This document shows positions 1-6,725 of a stretch of DNA of 12,456 bases, piece by piece; positions within the stretch are counted from its first letter, which is position 1, and every line of letters starts with the position of its first letter. The DNA lies in assembly GCA_030039005.1 (NCBI GenBank), contig JASHQT010000223.1:1-12456 (forward strand), given 5' to 3'. Both the position numbers and the translations under genes were made by a program. The notes beneath the pieces are model-generated. The model had not been told where the DNA came from. It made no database searches and saw only the letters and a list, made by a program, of their open reading frames with translations. This DNA comes from Bryobacteraceae bacterium (GTDB taxonomy: Bacteria > Acidobacteriota > Terriglobia > Bryobacterales > Bryobacteraceae).

Positions 1-569
1 ACCTGCGGGCTGTTTTCCATCGGCAGCGGAAGCGTCGGCGTGCGCCAGGAGATGGTGTTGAAGTAGGCGCAGCCGTATCCGGAGCCGCAATTCAGCGCGA
101 CTTCTTCGATGCCCAATTCGAGCGACGGAAGCACGGTGTCCTGCCCAACGTGCTGGGCGAGAACCTGGTCAATCGTGATGCCCCCGTGCACGGAGCCCTT
201 CTCCGGGTGCGCGCCGCTCAGGAATACGGCGGCCGAACGCGCGTGATCGGCGCCGGCATCGGAACCCACGCCGCTCGCCTGTGGATGCGCCAGGTTGCTG
301 AACACGTTCACGCGGTCGCGCAGTTTTTCGAGCGGCTTGAGGCTTTCGGTGAACTGGAACGCGCTGCCGTCCTGGGCAGGAGTCCATTTGTCCATCGTCG
401 CGCCGTGCGGGATATAGATGCCGCAGAACCGGCTCTTGGGCGCGGCTGCGGTTTTGGCGAGCGGCGTCTGCGCGGGAATCATGGAGTCGAGCAGCGGAAG
501 GCCGAGCGTAACGCCCACGCCGCGCAAAAACGTCCGCCTGGGCAAATGTTTCTTCGTGATCAACCGCAT
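1..569 (-). CDS. DUF1552 family exported protein (partial, C-terminus outside window)
   Basis: The first 189 codons are visible; the gene continues past the left edge. The N-terminus reads HLPRRTFLRGVGVTLGLPLL. The twin arginines at residues 11-12 followed by TFLRG and a short hydrophobic stretch form a typical Tat export signal, so the protein probably folds in the cytoplasm and acts in the periplasm or outside. The mature part has hallmarks of DUF1552: FCGIYIPHGATMDKWTP near residues 48-64, SNLAHP near 90-96, DHARSAAVFLSGAHP near 107-121, and a later GITIDQVLAQH stretch. The biochemical role of the family is unknown. It lies 10 bases downstream of the DUF1592 gene, a pairing familiar from Acidobacteria and Planctomycetes, so the two products probably work together. 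The ATG at 567-569 is supported by GAGG six bases upstream. Confidence 0.9.
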   Translation of the reverse strand, partial: MRLITKKHLPRRTFLRGVGVTLGLPLLDSMIPAQTPLAKTAAAPKSRFCGIYIPHGATMDKWTPAQDGSAFQFTESLKPLEKLRDRVNVFSNLAHPQASGVGSDAGADHARSAAVFLSGAHPEKGSVHGGITIDQVLAQHVGQDTVLPSLELGIEEVALNCGSGYGCAYFNTISWRTPTLPLPMENSPQ

Positions 570-575
570 CGCTCG

Positions 576-579
576 CCTC
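576..579 (-). promoter_or_regulatory. Ribosome binding site of the DUF1552 gene
   Basis: On the minus strand GAGG lies six bases before the ATG at 569. It is immediately preceded by, and overlaps at one base, the TGA of the DUF1592 gene (580-582). It supports the chosen start and means one ribosome can terminate and another load at the same spot. Confidence 0.6.
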
Positions 580-3009
580 TCAATCCGCCTTTCGGCTAAC
601 CGTCGTGTTCGGAGCTGCTGCTTCTTTCATTCTCATCTGAAACGGAGCGCTTGCGACAATGCCCAGTACTATGTCGGAAAAGCGGTACTGATCGCCCGCC
701 GCCTGACGCATCACCGCGCGCACCACAGGCATGTCGTAATACTTGGTTTCGCGGCCGATGGCGTACATCAGCAACTTCTCGGTCATCGTCCCGACGAACG
801 CATCGGGACGCGCCAGCAAAGCTTCGCGCAAACTCGATGGTCCGTCGATGCGGGTGCCGTCCACCAGCTGGCCCGACGCGTCGATCTTGTTTCCGGAATC
901 CGCGTCGCGCCACGCGCCGGTTCCGTCGAAATTTTCGAGCGCCAGGCCAATGGGATCCATAATCTTGTGGCATCCCGCGCAGACGGGGTTCGCGCGATGC
1001 TGTTCCATGCGCTCGCGCACGGACGTCGCGGCGGCCTCACCGGTGTTTTCCTTGAGCGGCGGAACGTTGGGCGGCGGCAATGGCGGCGGGCTGCCGAGCA
1101 GATTTTCGAGGATCCACTTGCCGCGCTGCACCGGTGACGTGCGATTGGCATTGGAGGTCACCAGCAGCATGCTGCCTTGTCCCAGCAAGCCGCGGCGCGC
1201 GTCGTTCGGAACCGGAACGCGGCGAAAATCGGGACCGTAGACGCCGGAGATGCCATAGTGCTTGGCCAGCCGTTCGTTCACGAACGTGTAGTTGGCATCG
1301 AGAAGATCCAAAACCGAGCGGTCCCCGCGCACTACACTTTCGAACAAAAGCTCAGTCTCCTGTTGGAAGGCTTCGCGCAGGTTATCGTCGAAGTCCGGAA
1401 ATTCGCGGGCATCCGGCGTGGAGCTCTTCAAGTCCCGAAGGTAAAGCCATTGCCCGGCGAAATTGACGACGAGCGCGTGCGCGCGATCGTCGGCCAGCAT
1501 GCGGCGCGTTTCGCGCTCCAGCACCTCGGGCTGGTGCAGCTTGTTCTGAGTCGCCAGATTCAACAGCTCGTCGTCGGGAATGCTGGACCACAGGAAAAAC
1601 GACAATCGCGAAGCGAGTTCGGTGTCCGTGATGCGATAGATCCCGCCGGGAGGGACATCGGCGGGCGGCGGCTCGAAGCGGAACACAAATTCCGGATCGG
1701 CCAGAATGCGGCGCAGCGCGATTTCGATGCCGGCTTCAAACCTCCCCGTTTTGTTGCGCTCCTGCTGGTAGAAGCTGAGCAAGGATTCGAGATCAGCATC
1801 CGTGGGTGCGCGCCGGAAGGCCCGGCGCACCAGATTCGATAGAATTTGCCGCGCGCAGGGGATTTCCTCCACGGGCGTCGCGGGATGGCAGACGAAAATG
1901 CGCCGGCGGCTGGGCGTATCGCCGGAACCGGTGGCGTGATACGGGCCAGTGATGTCCACACGCGCCAGATGTGGCACGGTGTCGTAGCCGTACTGCATGC
2001 CAATGTTCGCATCGAAGGTGCTTGCGCCAGGCCGATGCACCAGGTCTTCATTTGCCTCATAGCTCGGCTGCAAGAACGCGACGCCTAGCGTTTGCGGCCC
2101 CGCCTTCACGTTCAGCGTGAACTCCATGTGAATGTCCGGGGACATCTTGACGCGCTCTTCGCGCGGGTCAGCGAGCGGCGCCGGAGGCGGAAGCGAAGCC
2201 GGCGTGCCTTTCATGAAAAACATCGGCACGTCGTCCAGCTTGTACAGTTTCACGCGCTGTCCGTTGAGCGTCACTTCGAGTTCCTGGTTTTGCGCGCCCT
2301 CGCCGAACACCTGGCCGAAGCTGAGCTTCAGGAGCGAAAGTTTGATGCGATATTCCCCATCTAGCGGAAAATCGTGTTGGAGCAACGTTCCGCCGCGGGT
2401 GCCGAGCGGCAGATCGTCGAGCGTTTCGGTCTGGCTCAAATCGCCCTTCACCGTATACGTGACGTCCAGCGGCGCGGTTTCGGGATCGCCCACCGCGAGT
2501 CGGCTGATCTTAGCTGCCGCCGATACGTAGCGCTCCAGCAGCGCCGGCGAGATGCCGAGCACATCGGCGATGTTGTCGAAGCCGCTGTCGGAATCGTCGG
2601 CCGGCAGTAGCGTCGTGGCATCCACCTCCACGCCGAGCAGATCGCGGATGGCGTTGGCGTATTCGACGCGATTCATGCGATGCAGCGGCGCGCGCCCGGG
2701 ATTGGGATTCGCGGCAGCCGCTCGATCGAGGGCATCTGAAACCGCGCCGGCCAGCGCATCCAGCGATTTTCGATCCGGCCGTGGCGCGCCCGCCGGCGGC
2801 ATCATGCCGGCATGCAGTTTGCGAACGACTTTCTCCCACGTTTCGGCGTTCGGTTCGACCTCATTGAGGTCCAGCTTGTCGAGCGCCAGGCCGCCGGTTT
2901 TCAATTTCGCGTTGTGGCAGGTGATGCAATAGCGATTAAGCAGCGCTTGCGGATCTTGCGCGGCCGCCGCGCCGGCTAACACGATGCCAAGAATGAGGGT
3001 TCTGGTCAT
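580..3009 (-). CDS. Exported cytochrome-like protein with DUF1587/DUF1595/DUF1592/DUF1588/DUF1585 modules
   Basis: This 809-residue protein begins with a Sec signal (residues 1-17, cleavage likely near AAA-QDP). A haem-binding motif CITCH at residues 28-32 sits in a segment like planctomycete-type cytochrome c. DUF1587 follows at about 109-173 (PLHRMNRVEYANAIRDLLGV), then a beta-rich stretch of about 180-360 that may bind a ligand such as carbohydrate, DUF1595 at about 384-445, DUF1592 at about 458-585 (TDTELASRLSFFLWSS), DUF1588 at about 605-705 with a second motif CAGCH at 677-681, and DUF1585 at about 720-793. The modules are recognised from conserved sequence; their biochemical function is not established. 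Periplasmic electron transfer linked to degradation of an extracellular substrate is inference. The ATG overlaps the ankyrin gene's TGA as ATGA and has no good Shine-Dalgarno sequence, which points to translational coupling. Confidence 0.93.
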   Translation of the reverse strand: MTRTLILGIVLAGAAAAQDPQALLNRYCITCHNAKLKTGGLALDKLDLNEVEPNAETWEKVVRKLHAGMMPPAGAPRPDRKSLDALAGAVSDALDRAAAANPNPGRAPLHRMNRVEYANAIRDLLGVEVDATTLLPADDSDSGFDNIADVLGISPALLERYVSAAAKISRLAVGDPETAPLDVTYTVKGDLSQTETLDDLPLGTRGGTLLQHDFPLDGEYRIKLSLLKLSFGQVFGEGAQNQELEVTLNGQRVKLYKLDDVPMFFMKGTPASLPPPAPLADPREERVKMSPDIHMEFTLNVKAGPQTLGVAFLQPSYEANEDLVHRPGASTFDANIGMQYGYDTVPHLARVDITGPYHATGSGDTPSRRRIFVCHPATPVEEIPCARQILSNLVRRAFRRAPTDADLESLLSFYQQERNKTGRFEAGIEIALRRILADPEFVFRFEPPPADVPPGGIYRITDTELASRLSFFLWSSIPDDELLNLATQNKLHQPEVLERETRRMLADDRAHALVVNFAGQWLYLRDLKSSTPDAREFPDFDDNLREAFQQETELLFESVVRGDRSVLDLLDANYTFVNERLAKHYGISGVYGPDFRRVPVPNDARRGLLGQGSMLLVTSNANRTSPVQRGKWILENLLGSPPPLPPPNVPPLKENTGEAAATSVRERMEQHRANPVCAGCHKIMDPIGLALENFDGTGAWRDADSGNKIDASGQLVDGTRIDGPSSLREALLARPDAFVGTMTEKLLMYAIGRETKYYDMPVVRAVMRQAAGDQYRFSDIVLGIVASAPFQMRMKEAAAPNTTVSRKAD

Positions 3010-4442
3010 TGATTGGATGCTTGCTGGCTCGACAATTTCTTCAACAGTGCGATCGCTTCGGGCTTTGCTACTGGAGGCCGTATGGCAAGAAAGATTCCTT
3101 GCGCATATGTCATCGGTGTGCGCCCTTCTTTATCTTTCGCGTCGATCTTCGCGCCCCGATCGGAGAGGATCTGCATGATCGAGACCCAACCGCGATTGGC
3201 CGCGCCATGCATGGCCGTCAAGCCGAGCGAATTCGCGGCATTCACCGGCGCCCCGTGATCGAGGCAGAGTTTGACGGCCTCCCCGTAATCGGCTTCGCTG
3301 CGCGTGAACGTTTGGCCGGGAATCCAATTGATGCCCGAAGCCGCCATCAGCGCGGTGGAACCCTGCGTAGTCGCGATATTCGGATCGGCTCCATGGGCGA
3401 GCAACAGCCGCATCACCTCGATGTCGCCCGAAAGCGCAGCGCGAACGAACGGAGTCTCACCATCAAAATTCACCCAGGAGCCGTCGAACTGCATTAGCCC
3501 GTGGACCGGAACGGTATTGGTTTGGAGATTGGGGTTGGCGCCTTTCTCGAGCAAAAGCTGAATCAGATCCAGCGGATCGATGCCATCGGTGGGAAGATCC
3601 GTGTACTTGTCGTGATTGAAGTTGCGCAGGTCGATGGCCGCGAACAAAGCCGCGCGATGATAATCGTCGGCGGCATTGATATCCGCGCCGCGATTCACCA
3701 ACTCGGTGGCCATCGCCACCTGCCCGTTCAGCAGTGCGATCAGCAGAGGCGTGGTGTGGTTGCCCGAGCTCGCGTTGATGTCCGCGTTACGACCGAGCAG
3801 GAGCCGCATCATGGGAACGTTGCCGTCGCGGATTGCGAACAGCAGCGGCGTCATCCCGCCATTAGGCGTCGGCAGAGCGCGCTGGCGGATGATCCCAGTG
3901 CCGGAGGCCGCGGCAGCCCGCGCAGGAACGTATTCCCCCTTGGTAATCGTGACTTTGGTGTCTGCATTGATGTCAGCGCCGTGCGCCAGCAGCAGTTCCA
4001 CGACATCGGGATGATTTTCGAGCACGGCCCACATGAGCGCCGTCTGGGAATGTTCGGTATCCTTTGCGTCCACGGCTGCGCCGCGGTCGAGCAGCAGCTT
4101 CACCGCATCGATCTTGCCAGTTCGCGCGGCGGTCATCAGAGCCGTCTCGCCGCCAGGATTGGCGCTGTTGGCATCGACACCCGCATCCAGCAGTAGCCGG
4201 ATCATGGGCGCGCTTCCGTTCAGGGCCGCAAGGTACATGGGCGTCACGCCGTAGCGATTCGTGGCCTTGACGTCGGCGCCCGCTTTAATCAAAGCGTCAG
4301 CGGCCTTAAGGTCGTCGTGGCGAACGGCCCAATGGAGCGGCGTGGTGCCGTCCGCATCGGCAGTTCCGACGCTCGCCGCAGGTAAATAGACCGCGGACGA
4401 CGCAAGCAGTAGCGTCGGCAAAACCAGGTGGCGCAGGCTCAT
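3006..4442 (-). CDS. Exported ankyrin-repeat protein
   Basis: The protein has 478 residues. The first 23 or so form a Sec signal (basic MSLRHL, hydrophobic core, PAAS). The rest is about ten to eleven ankyrin repeats with the usual signatures, for example GTTPLHWAVRHDDLKAADAL from residue 32 and ETALMTAARTGKIDAVKLLL from 99, with many GADINA-type turns. Two repeats carry long insertions: residues 161-194 after the fourth repeat and about 271-327 around the seventh. Ankyrin repeats bind proteins and are not catalytic, so this is probably a periplasmic scaffold or chaperone. It is the first gene of a three-gene exported set, and its TGA overlaps the ATG of the haem protein by 4 bases. The ATG at 4440-4442 is well supported by GGAGG five bases upstream. 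The partner protein is inferred, not shown. Confidence 0.92.
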   Translation of the reverse strand: MSLRHLVLPTLLLASSAVYLPAASVGTADADGTTPLHWAVRHDDLKAADALIKAGADVKATNRYGVTPMYLAALNGSAPMIRLLLDAGVDANSANPGGETALMTAARTGKIDAVKLLLDRGAAVDAKDTEHSQTALMWAVLENHPDVVELLLAHGADINADTKVTITKGEYVPARAAAASGTGIIRQRALPTPNGGMTPLLFAIRDGNVPMMRLLLGRNADINASSGNHTTPLLIALLNGQVAMATELVNRGADINAADDYHRAALFAAIDLRNFNHDKYTDLPTDGIDPLDLIQLLLEKGANPNLQTNTVPVHGLMQFDGSWVNFDGETPFVRAALSGDIEVMRLLLAHGADPNIATTQGSTALMAASGINWIPGQTFTRSEADYGEAVKLCLDHGAPVNAANSLGLTAMHGAANRGWVSIMQILSDRGAKIDAKDKEGRTPMTYAQGIFLAIRPPVAKPEAIALLKKLSSQQASNQ

Positions 4443-4447
4443 CCGGT

Positions 4448-4452
4448 CCTCC
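4448..4452 (-). promoter_or_regulatory. Ribosome binding site of the ankyrin gene
   Basis: A perfect GGAGG on the minus strand with a 5-base spacer to the ATG at 4442. It is the strongest translation start of the three-gene block and fixes the beginning of the signal peptide. Confidence 0.75.
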
Positions 4453-4473
4453 CTTTCCTGATAACGCTAGTTT

Positions 4474-4502
4474 ATTCTATTCGACTCTGGTTTTGATTCA
4501 GG
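4474..4502 (-). promoter_or_regulatory. Possible promoter of the exported three-gene block
   Basis: On the minus strand TAGAAT (4474-4479) matches a sigma-70 minus-10 box at five of six positions and lies about 30 bases before the ankyrin ATG. A poor minus-35 candidate, CTGAAT (4497-4502), sits 17 bases further upstream and matches only three positions. Location in the divergent spacer is right for a promoter, but the assignment is weak. Confidence 0.3.
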
Positions 4503-4537
4503 CGTTGTTTTGGTGCAGGCGATGGTGCATCCTGACA

Positions 4538-4549
4538 GTAGATATCTAC
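4538..4549. repeat. Perfect 12-base palindrome just before the ATPase start
   Basis: GTAGATATCTAC reads the same on both strands and ends two bases before the ATG at 4552, where a Shine-Dalgarno sequence would be expected. A palindrome of this size could be a repressor half-site pair, but it is short enough to be chance. No second copy was noticed in the window. Confidence 0.35.
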
Positions 4550-4551
4550 CA

Positions 4552-5745
4552 ATGCGCATCCTGCTTTTCAGCGGCAAAGGGGGCGTGGGCAAGACCAGCG
4601 TCGCTGCCGCCACCGGACTTCAGCTTTCCCGCCTGGGCTACCGCACGCTCGTGATGAGCGTCGACCCCGCCCACAGCCTGGCCGACGCCTTCGATCTCGA
4701 CTCCGGCCTGTTCGCCGACCGCGCCAACGATCCGCTTACCATCGACGGCCATTTGTCTATTCAAGAGGTAAACATCCAGAAGGAGATCAAACGCCACTGG
4801 CGCGAGATCTCGACCTACGTTGTCTCCGTACTCCGCACCACCGGCATCAGCGAAGTGGAAGCCGAAGAGCTGGCCATTCTGCCCGGCATGGAAGAGCTGA
4901 GCGCGATGATGTATGTGAATCAGTACCAGCGCGAAGGGCGCTATCAGGTGATCGTGCTGGATTGCGCGCCCACGGCCGAATCCATGCGCTTCGTGAGTAT
5001 GCCGACGACGCTGGAATGGTACATGAAGCACATCTTCCCGTTCCAGCGCGGGATTCTGAAAGCCGTGCGGCCGGTGGCGAATCGCATCTCGCCGGTGGAA
5101 CTGCCCACCGACAGCTACTTCGCCAATATCAAGGATCTGTTCGGCCGCCTGGAGGGGCTGCCGGATCTGCTCGAAAATCCGAAGATCACCAGCGTCCGGC
5201 TGGTCACCAACCCGGAGAAAATGGTCCTGCGCGAGACCCAGCGCGCGTTTGTTTATTTCTCACTGCACGGCTTGACGGTGGACGGCATCGTCGTGAATCG
5301 AGTGCTGCCGGAAGCCGTGACGGACACCTGGTTCGATCAGTGGCGGGCTTCGCAAGCCAAGATCCTGGATGAAATCGAAGAGTACTTTGCGCCGGTGGAG
5401 ATGAAACGCGTGCCCTTATTCACGCATGAAGTCCTGGGGCGCGAGCGGCTGATCGAGCTCGCGGACGTGCTCTACGGCAAGGACGAAGATCCGGCGAAAG
5501 TGGTGCGAACCGAAGCGCCCTACACCTTCGAAAAGATCAACTCGCATTACGAAGTGAAGCTGCGGCTGCCGTTCGCCGCCAAAGGCGAAGTGGGGCTTTT
5601 CAAAAAGGGCGATGAACTGGTGGTCGAGATCGGCACGCTGCGCCGTCACATCGGCCTGCCGACCTCCATGGCCGCGCTTACGCCCACGCGCGCATCGTTG
5701 CAGCATAAAATGTTGACGGTGGAGTTGCGGGAGAACTCAGAATAG
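4552..5745 (+). CDS. ArsA/Get3-family ATPase with C-terminal HSP20-like domain
   Basis: This 397-residue soluble ATPase has the deviant Walker A motif GKGGVGKT at residues 8-15, switch I VDPAHS at 37-42, switch II DCAPTAES at 137-144, and the nucleotide-base contact region around LVTNPEK (218-223) and VDGIVVNR (243-250). Residues from about 330 to 394 (YEVKLRLPFAAKGEVGLFKK and onward) look like the HSP20-like domain found in a subset of bacterial ArsA homologues. Members of this superfamily power arsenite export or target tail-anchored membrane proteins. Nothing arsenic-related is nearby and it has a single ATPase half, so a protein-handling role is more likely, but this is inference. The ATG at 4552 puts the P-loop at the very N-terminus as usual; in-frame TTG 4510, GTG 4513 and ATG 4522 starts add an unlikely leader. 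No strong ribosome binding site is visible. Confidence 0.9.
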   Translation: MRILLFSGKGGVGKTSVAAATGLQLSRLGYRTLVMSVDPAHSLADAFDLDSGLFADRANDPLTIDGHLSIQEVNIQKEIKRHWREISTYVVSVLRTTGISEVEAEELAILPGMEELSAMMYVNQYQREGRYQVIVLDCAPTAESMRFVSMPTTLEWYMKHIFPFQRGILKAVRPVANRISPVELPTDSYFANIKDLFGRLEGLPDLLENPKITSVRLVTNPEKMVLRETQRAFVYFSLHGLTVDGIVVNRVLPEAVTDTWFDQWRASQAKILDEIEEYFAPVEMKRVPLFTHEVLGRERLIELADVLYGKDEDPAKVVRTEAPYTFEKINSHYEVKLRLPFAAKGEVGLFKKGDELVVEIGTLRRHIGLPTSMAALTPTRASLQHKMLTVELRENSE

Positions 5746-5759
5746 AAAAGCCGCATAAT

Positions 5760-5768
5760 GGAGGAGGG
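5760..5768 (+). promoter_or_regulatory. Ribosome binding site of the 78-residue CxxC protein
   Basis: GGAGGAGGG contains two overlapping GGAGG cores; the nearer one (5763-5767) is seven bases before the ATG at 5775. Such a strong site in a 29-base gap argues that the small downstream frame is a real gene. Confidence 0.75.
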
Positions 5769-5774
5769 TGAACT

Positions 5775-6011
5775 ATGGACGAACAACATACCACCGGGCA
5801 TCAGCATATGGGCGCGGGCTGCTTCTTTTGCCAGGTCGCCGAGCCGCAGATCCGGGCCTTCATGGATCATTTGTGGCCACAGAACACGCGGGAACATTTC
5901 CGCAACGCTCGCATCGAAATGCTGAAGGGCTGGCGCAGTTTGCTGGATGCGAAGATTGACCACTTGTCGAAGCAGAATGCGCCCAAGGGCACGACCGTTC
6001 CCGTCGAGTAA
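5775..6011 (+). CDS. Small CxxC protein of unknown function downstream of the ATPase
   Basis: The product has 78 residues and I do not recognise its family. The N-terminus is rich in histidine (H5, H9, H11) and runs straight into a C16-F-F-C19 pair, a possible zinc or other metal site. Residues of about 23-66 look like one or two amphipathic helices (EPQIRAFMDHLW, then HFRNARIEMLKGWRSLLDAK), and the end is polar. There is no signal peptide or membrane segment. A strong ribosome binding site, a 29-base gap after the ATPase gene and the same strand support a real gene, co-transcribed with the ATPase. Because the ATPase itself lacks a CxxC pair, a role as its partner or adaptor is an attractive guess, nothing more. 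The stop codon TAA directly abuts the stop of the convergent dehydrogenase gene. Confidence 0.82.
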   Translation: MDEQHTTGHQHMGAGCFFCQVAEPQIRAFMDHLWPQNTREHFRNARIEMLKGWRSLLDAKIDHLSKQNAPKGTTVPVE

Positions 6012-6725
6012 CTAGCGCTGACTTAAGCCGCCGTCGACCGCTAGCACCTGCCCGGTCACGAAGTTCGACGCGTCGATGAAATAAAGCACCGCGTCGGCGA
6101 TTTCTTCGGGCGTGCCCGAGCGCTTGGCCGGTGTGGCAGCGATCAGGTCCTGCGCGCGAGGGTCTTCGCTCGAAGCCAGAATCACTCCTGGCGCCACTGA
6201 ATTCACGGAAATCTCCGGAGCGAATGCTTTCGCGAGCGCTCGCGTCAGCATGATGACACCGGCCTTGGAAGCGCAATAGTGCGCGTACATCTCCCACGGC
6301 CTGATGCCGCCCAGCGAGCTGATATTCACGATGCGCCCGGCACCCGATTTCTTCATCAATAGCGCCGCCTGCTGGCAGCAGAAAAATGTGGCTTTGAGAT
6401 TCACGCTGTGGATGAAATCCCAATCGGCTTCAGTAAGCTGGAACGGATCCACGCGCCGGAAGCGCGCAGCGTTGTTCACTAATCCGTACAGCGATCCCAC
6501 GCGCTTTTCCACCTCTTGAAACATACGCCGGATCTCATCGACGTTTTCGAGATTGGCCCGGAACAGCGGCGCCGATCCGCATTCTTCGGCCGTCGCACGC
6601 GCTTCCTTCTCCGACGAGCTGTAGTGAATCGCGGGGCGATAGCCCGCCTGATACAACCGCAGCGCAATCACGCGGCCAATGCGCTTGGCCGCCCCGGTCA
6701 CCAATACTGTGCGCGGCTCCGCCAT
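6012..6725 (-). CDS. Short-chain dehydrogenase/reductase, pteridine reductase-like
   Basis: This 237-residue NAD(P)-dependent oxidoreductase has a complete classical SDR core: cofactor motif TGAAKRIG (10-17), NNAA (84-87), catalytic Asn109, Ser137, Tyr150 and Lys154 in YCASK, and the C-terminal VTGQVLAVDGG segment. The basic K14-R15 in the glycine motif and the HYSSSEKEA segment after the second strand (34-42) favour NADPH. The TGxxxRxG form of the glycine motif and the HY-S segment resemble pteridine reductases (PTR1, FolM), so reduction of a dihydropterin is one candidate; a FabG-like 3-oxoacyl reductase is the main alternative. It is the last gene of the four-gene block: its ATG follows the TAA of the enolase-superfamily gene without a spacer. 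Family is certain, substrate is not. Confidence 0.92.
   Translation of the reverse strand: MAEPRTVLVTGAAKRIGRVIALRLYQAGYRPAIHYSSSEKEARATAEECGSAPLFRANLENVDEIRRMFQEVEKRVGSLYGLVNNAARFRRVDPFQLTEADWDFIHSVNLKATFFCCQQAALLMKKSGAGRIVNISSLGGIRPWEMYAHYCASKAGVIMLTRALAKAFAPEISVNSVAPGVILASSEDPRAQDLIAATPAKRSGTPEEIADAVLYFIDASNFVTGQVLAVDGGLSQR

Larger units (their letters stand above)
4443..4551. other. Divergent spacer between the exported block and the ATPase gene
   Basis: This 109-base spacer is AT-richer than its flanks around 4461-4500 and must hold the promoters for both directions. Besides the minus-strand candidate box and a 12-base palindrome at 4538-4549, I see no clear plus-strand promoter and no structured RNA element. 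Confidence 0.5.

Noticed and set aside
418..1842. Plus-strand open frames (418-1137 and 1177-1842) opposite the DUF1552 and DUF1592 genes
   Set aside because: Both are antisense shadows of strongly conserved domains and have no convincing start signal or family resemblance.
3501..4196. A 231-codon plus-strand frame opposite the ankyrin gene
   Set aside because: The ankyrin repeats on the other strand explain the coding pattern; the repetitive look of this frame simply mirrors them.
4552..5745. Arsenic resistance operon based on the ArsA-type ATPase
   Set aside because: No arsB, arsC, arsD or arsR is visible, and the protein has one ATPase half plus an HSP20-like tail, unlike the two-half arsenite pump ATPase.
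6012..6044. Bidirectional terminator at the convergent junction
   Set aside because: The inverted repeat has only six paired bases with a loop of about 21 bases and no T-run, and it lies in coding sequence.
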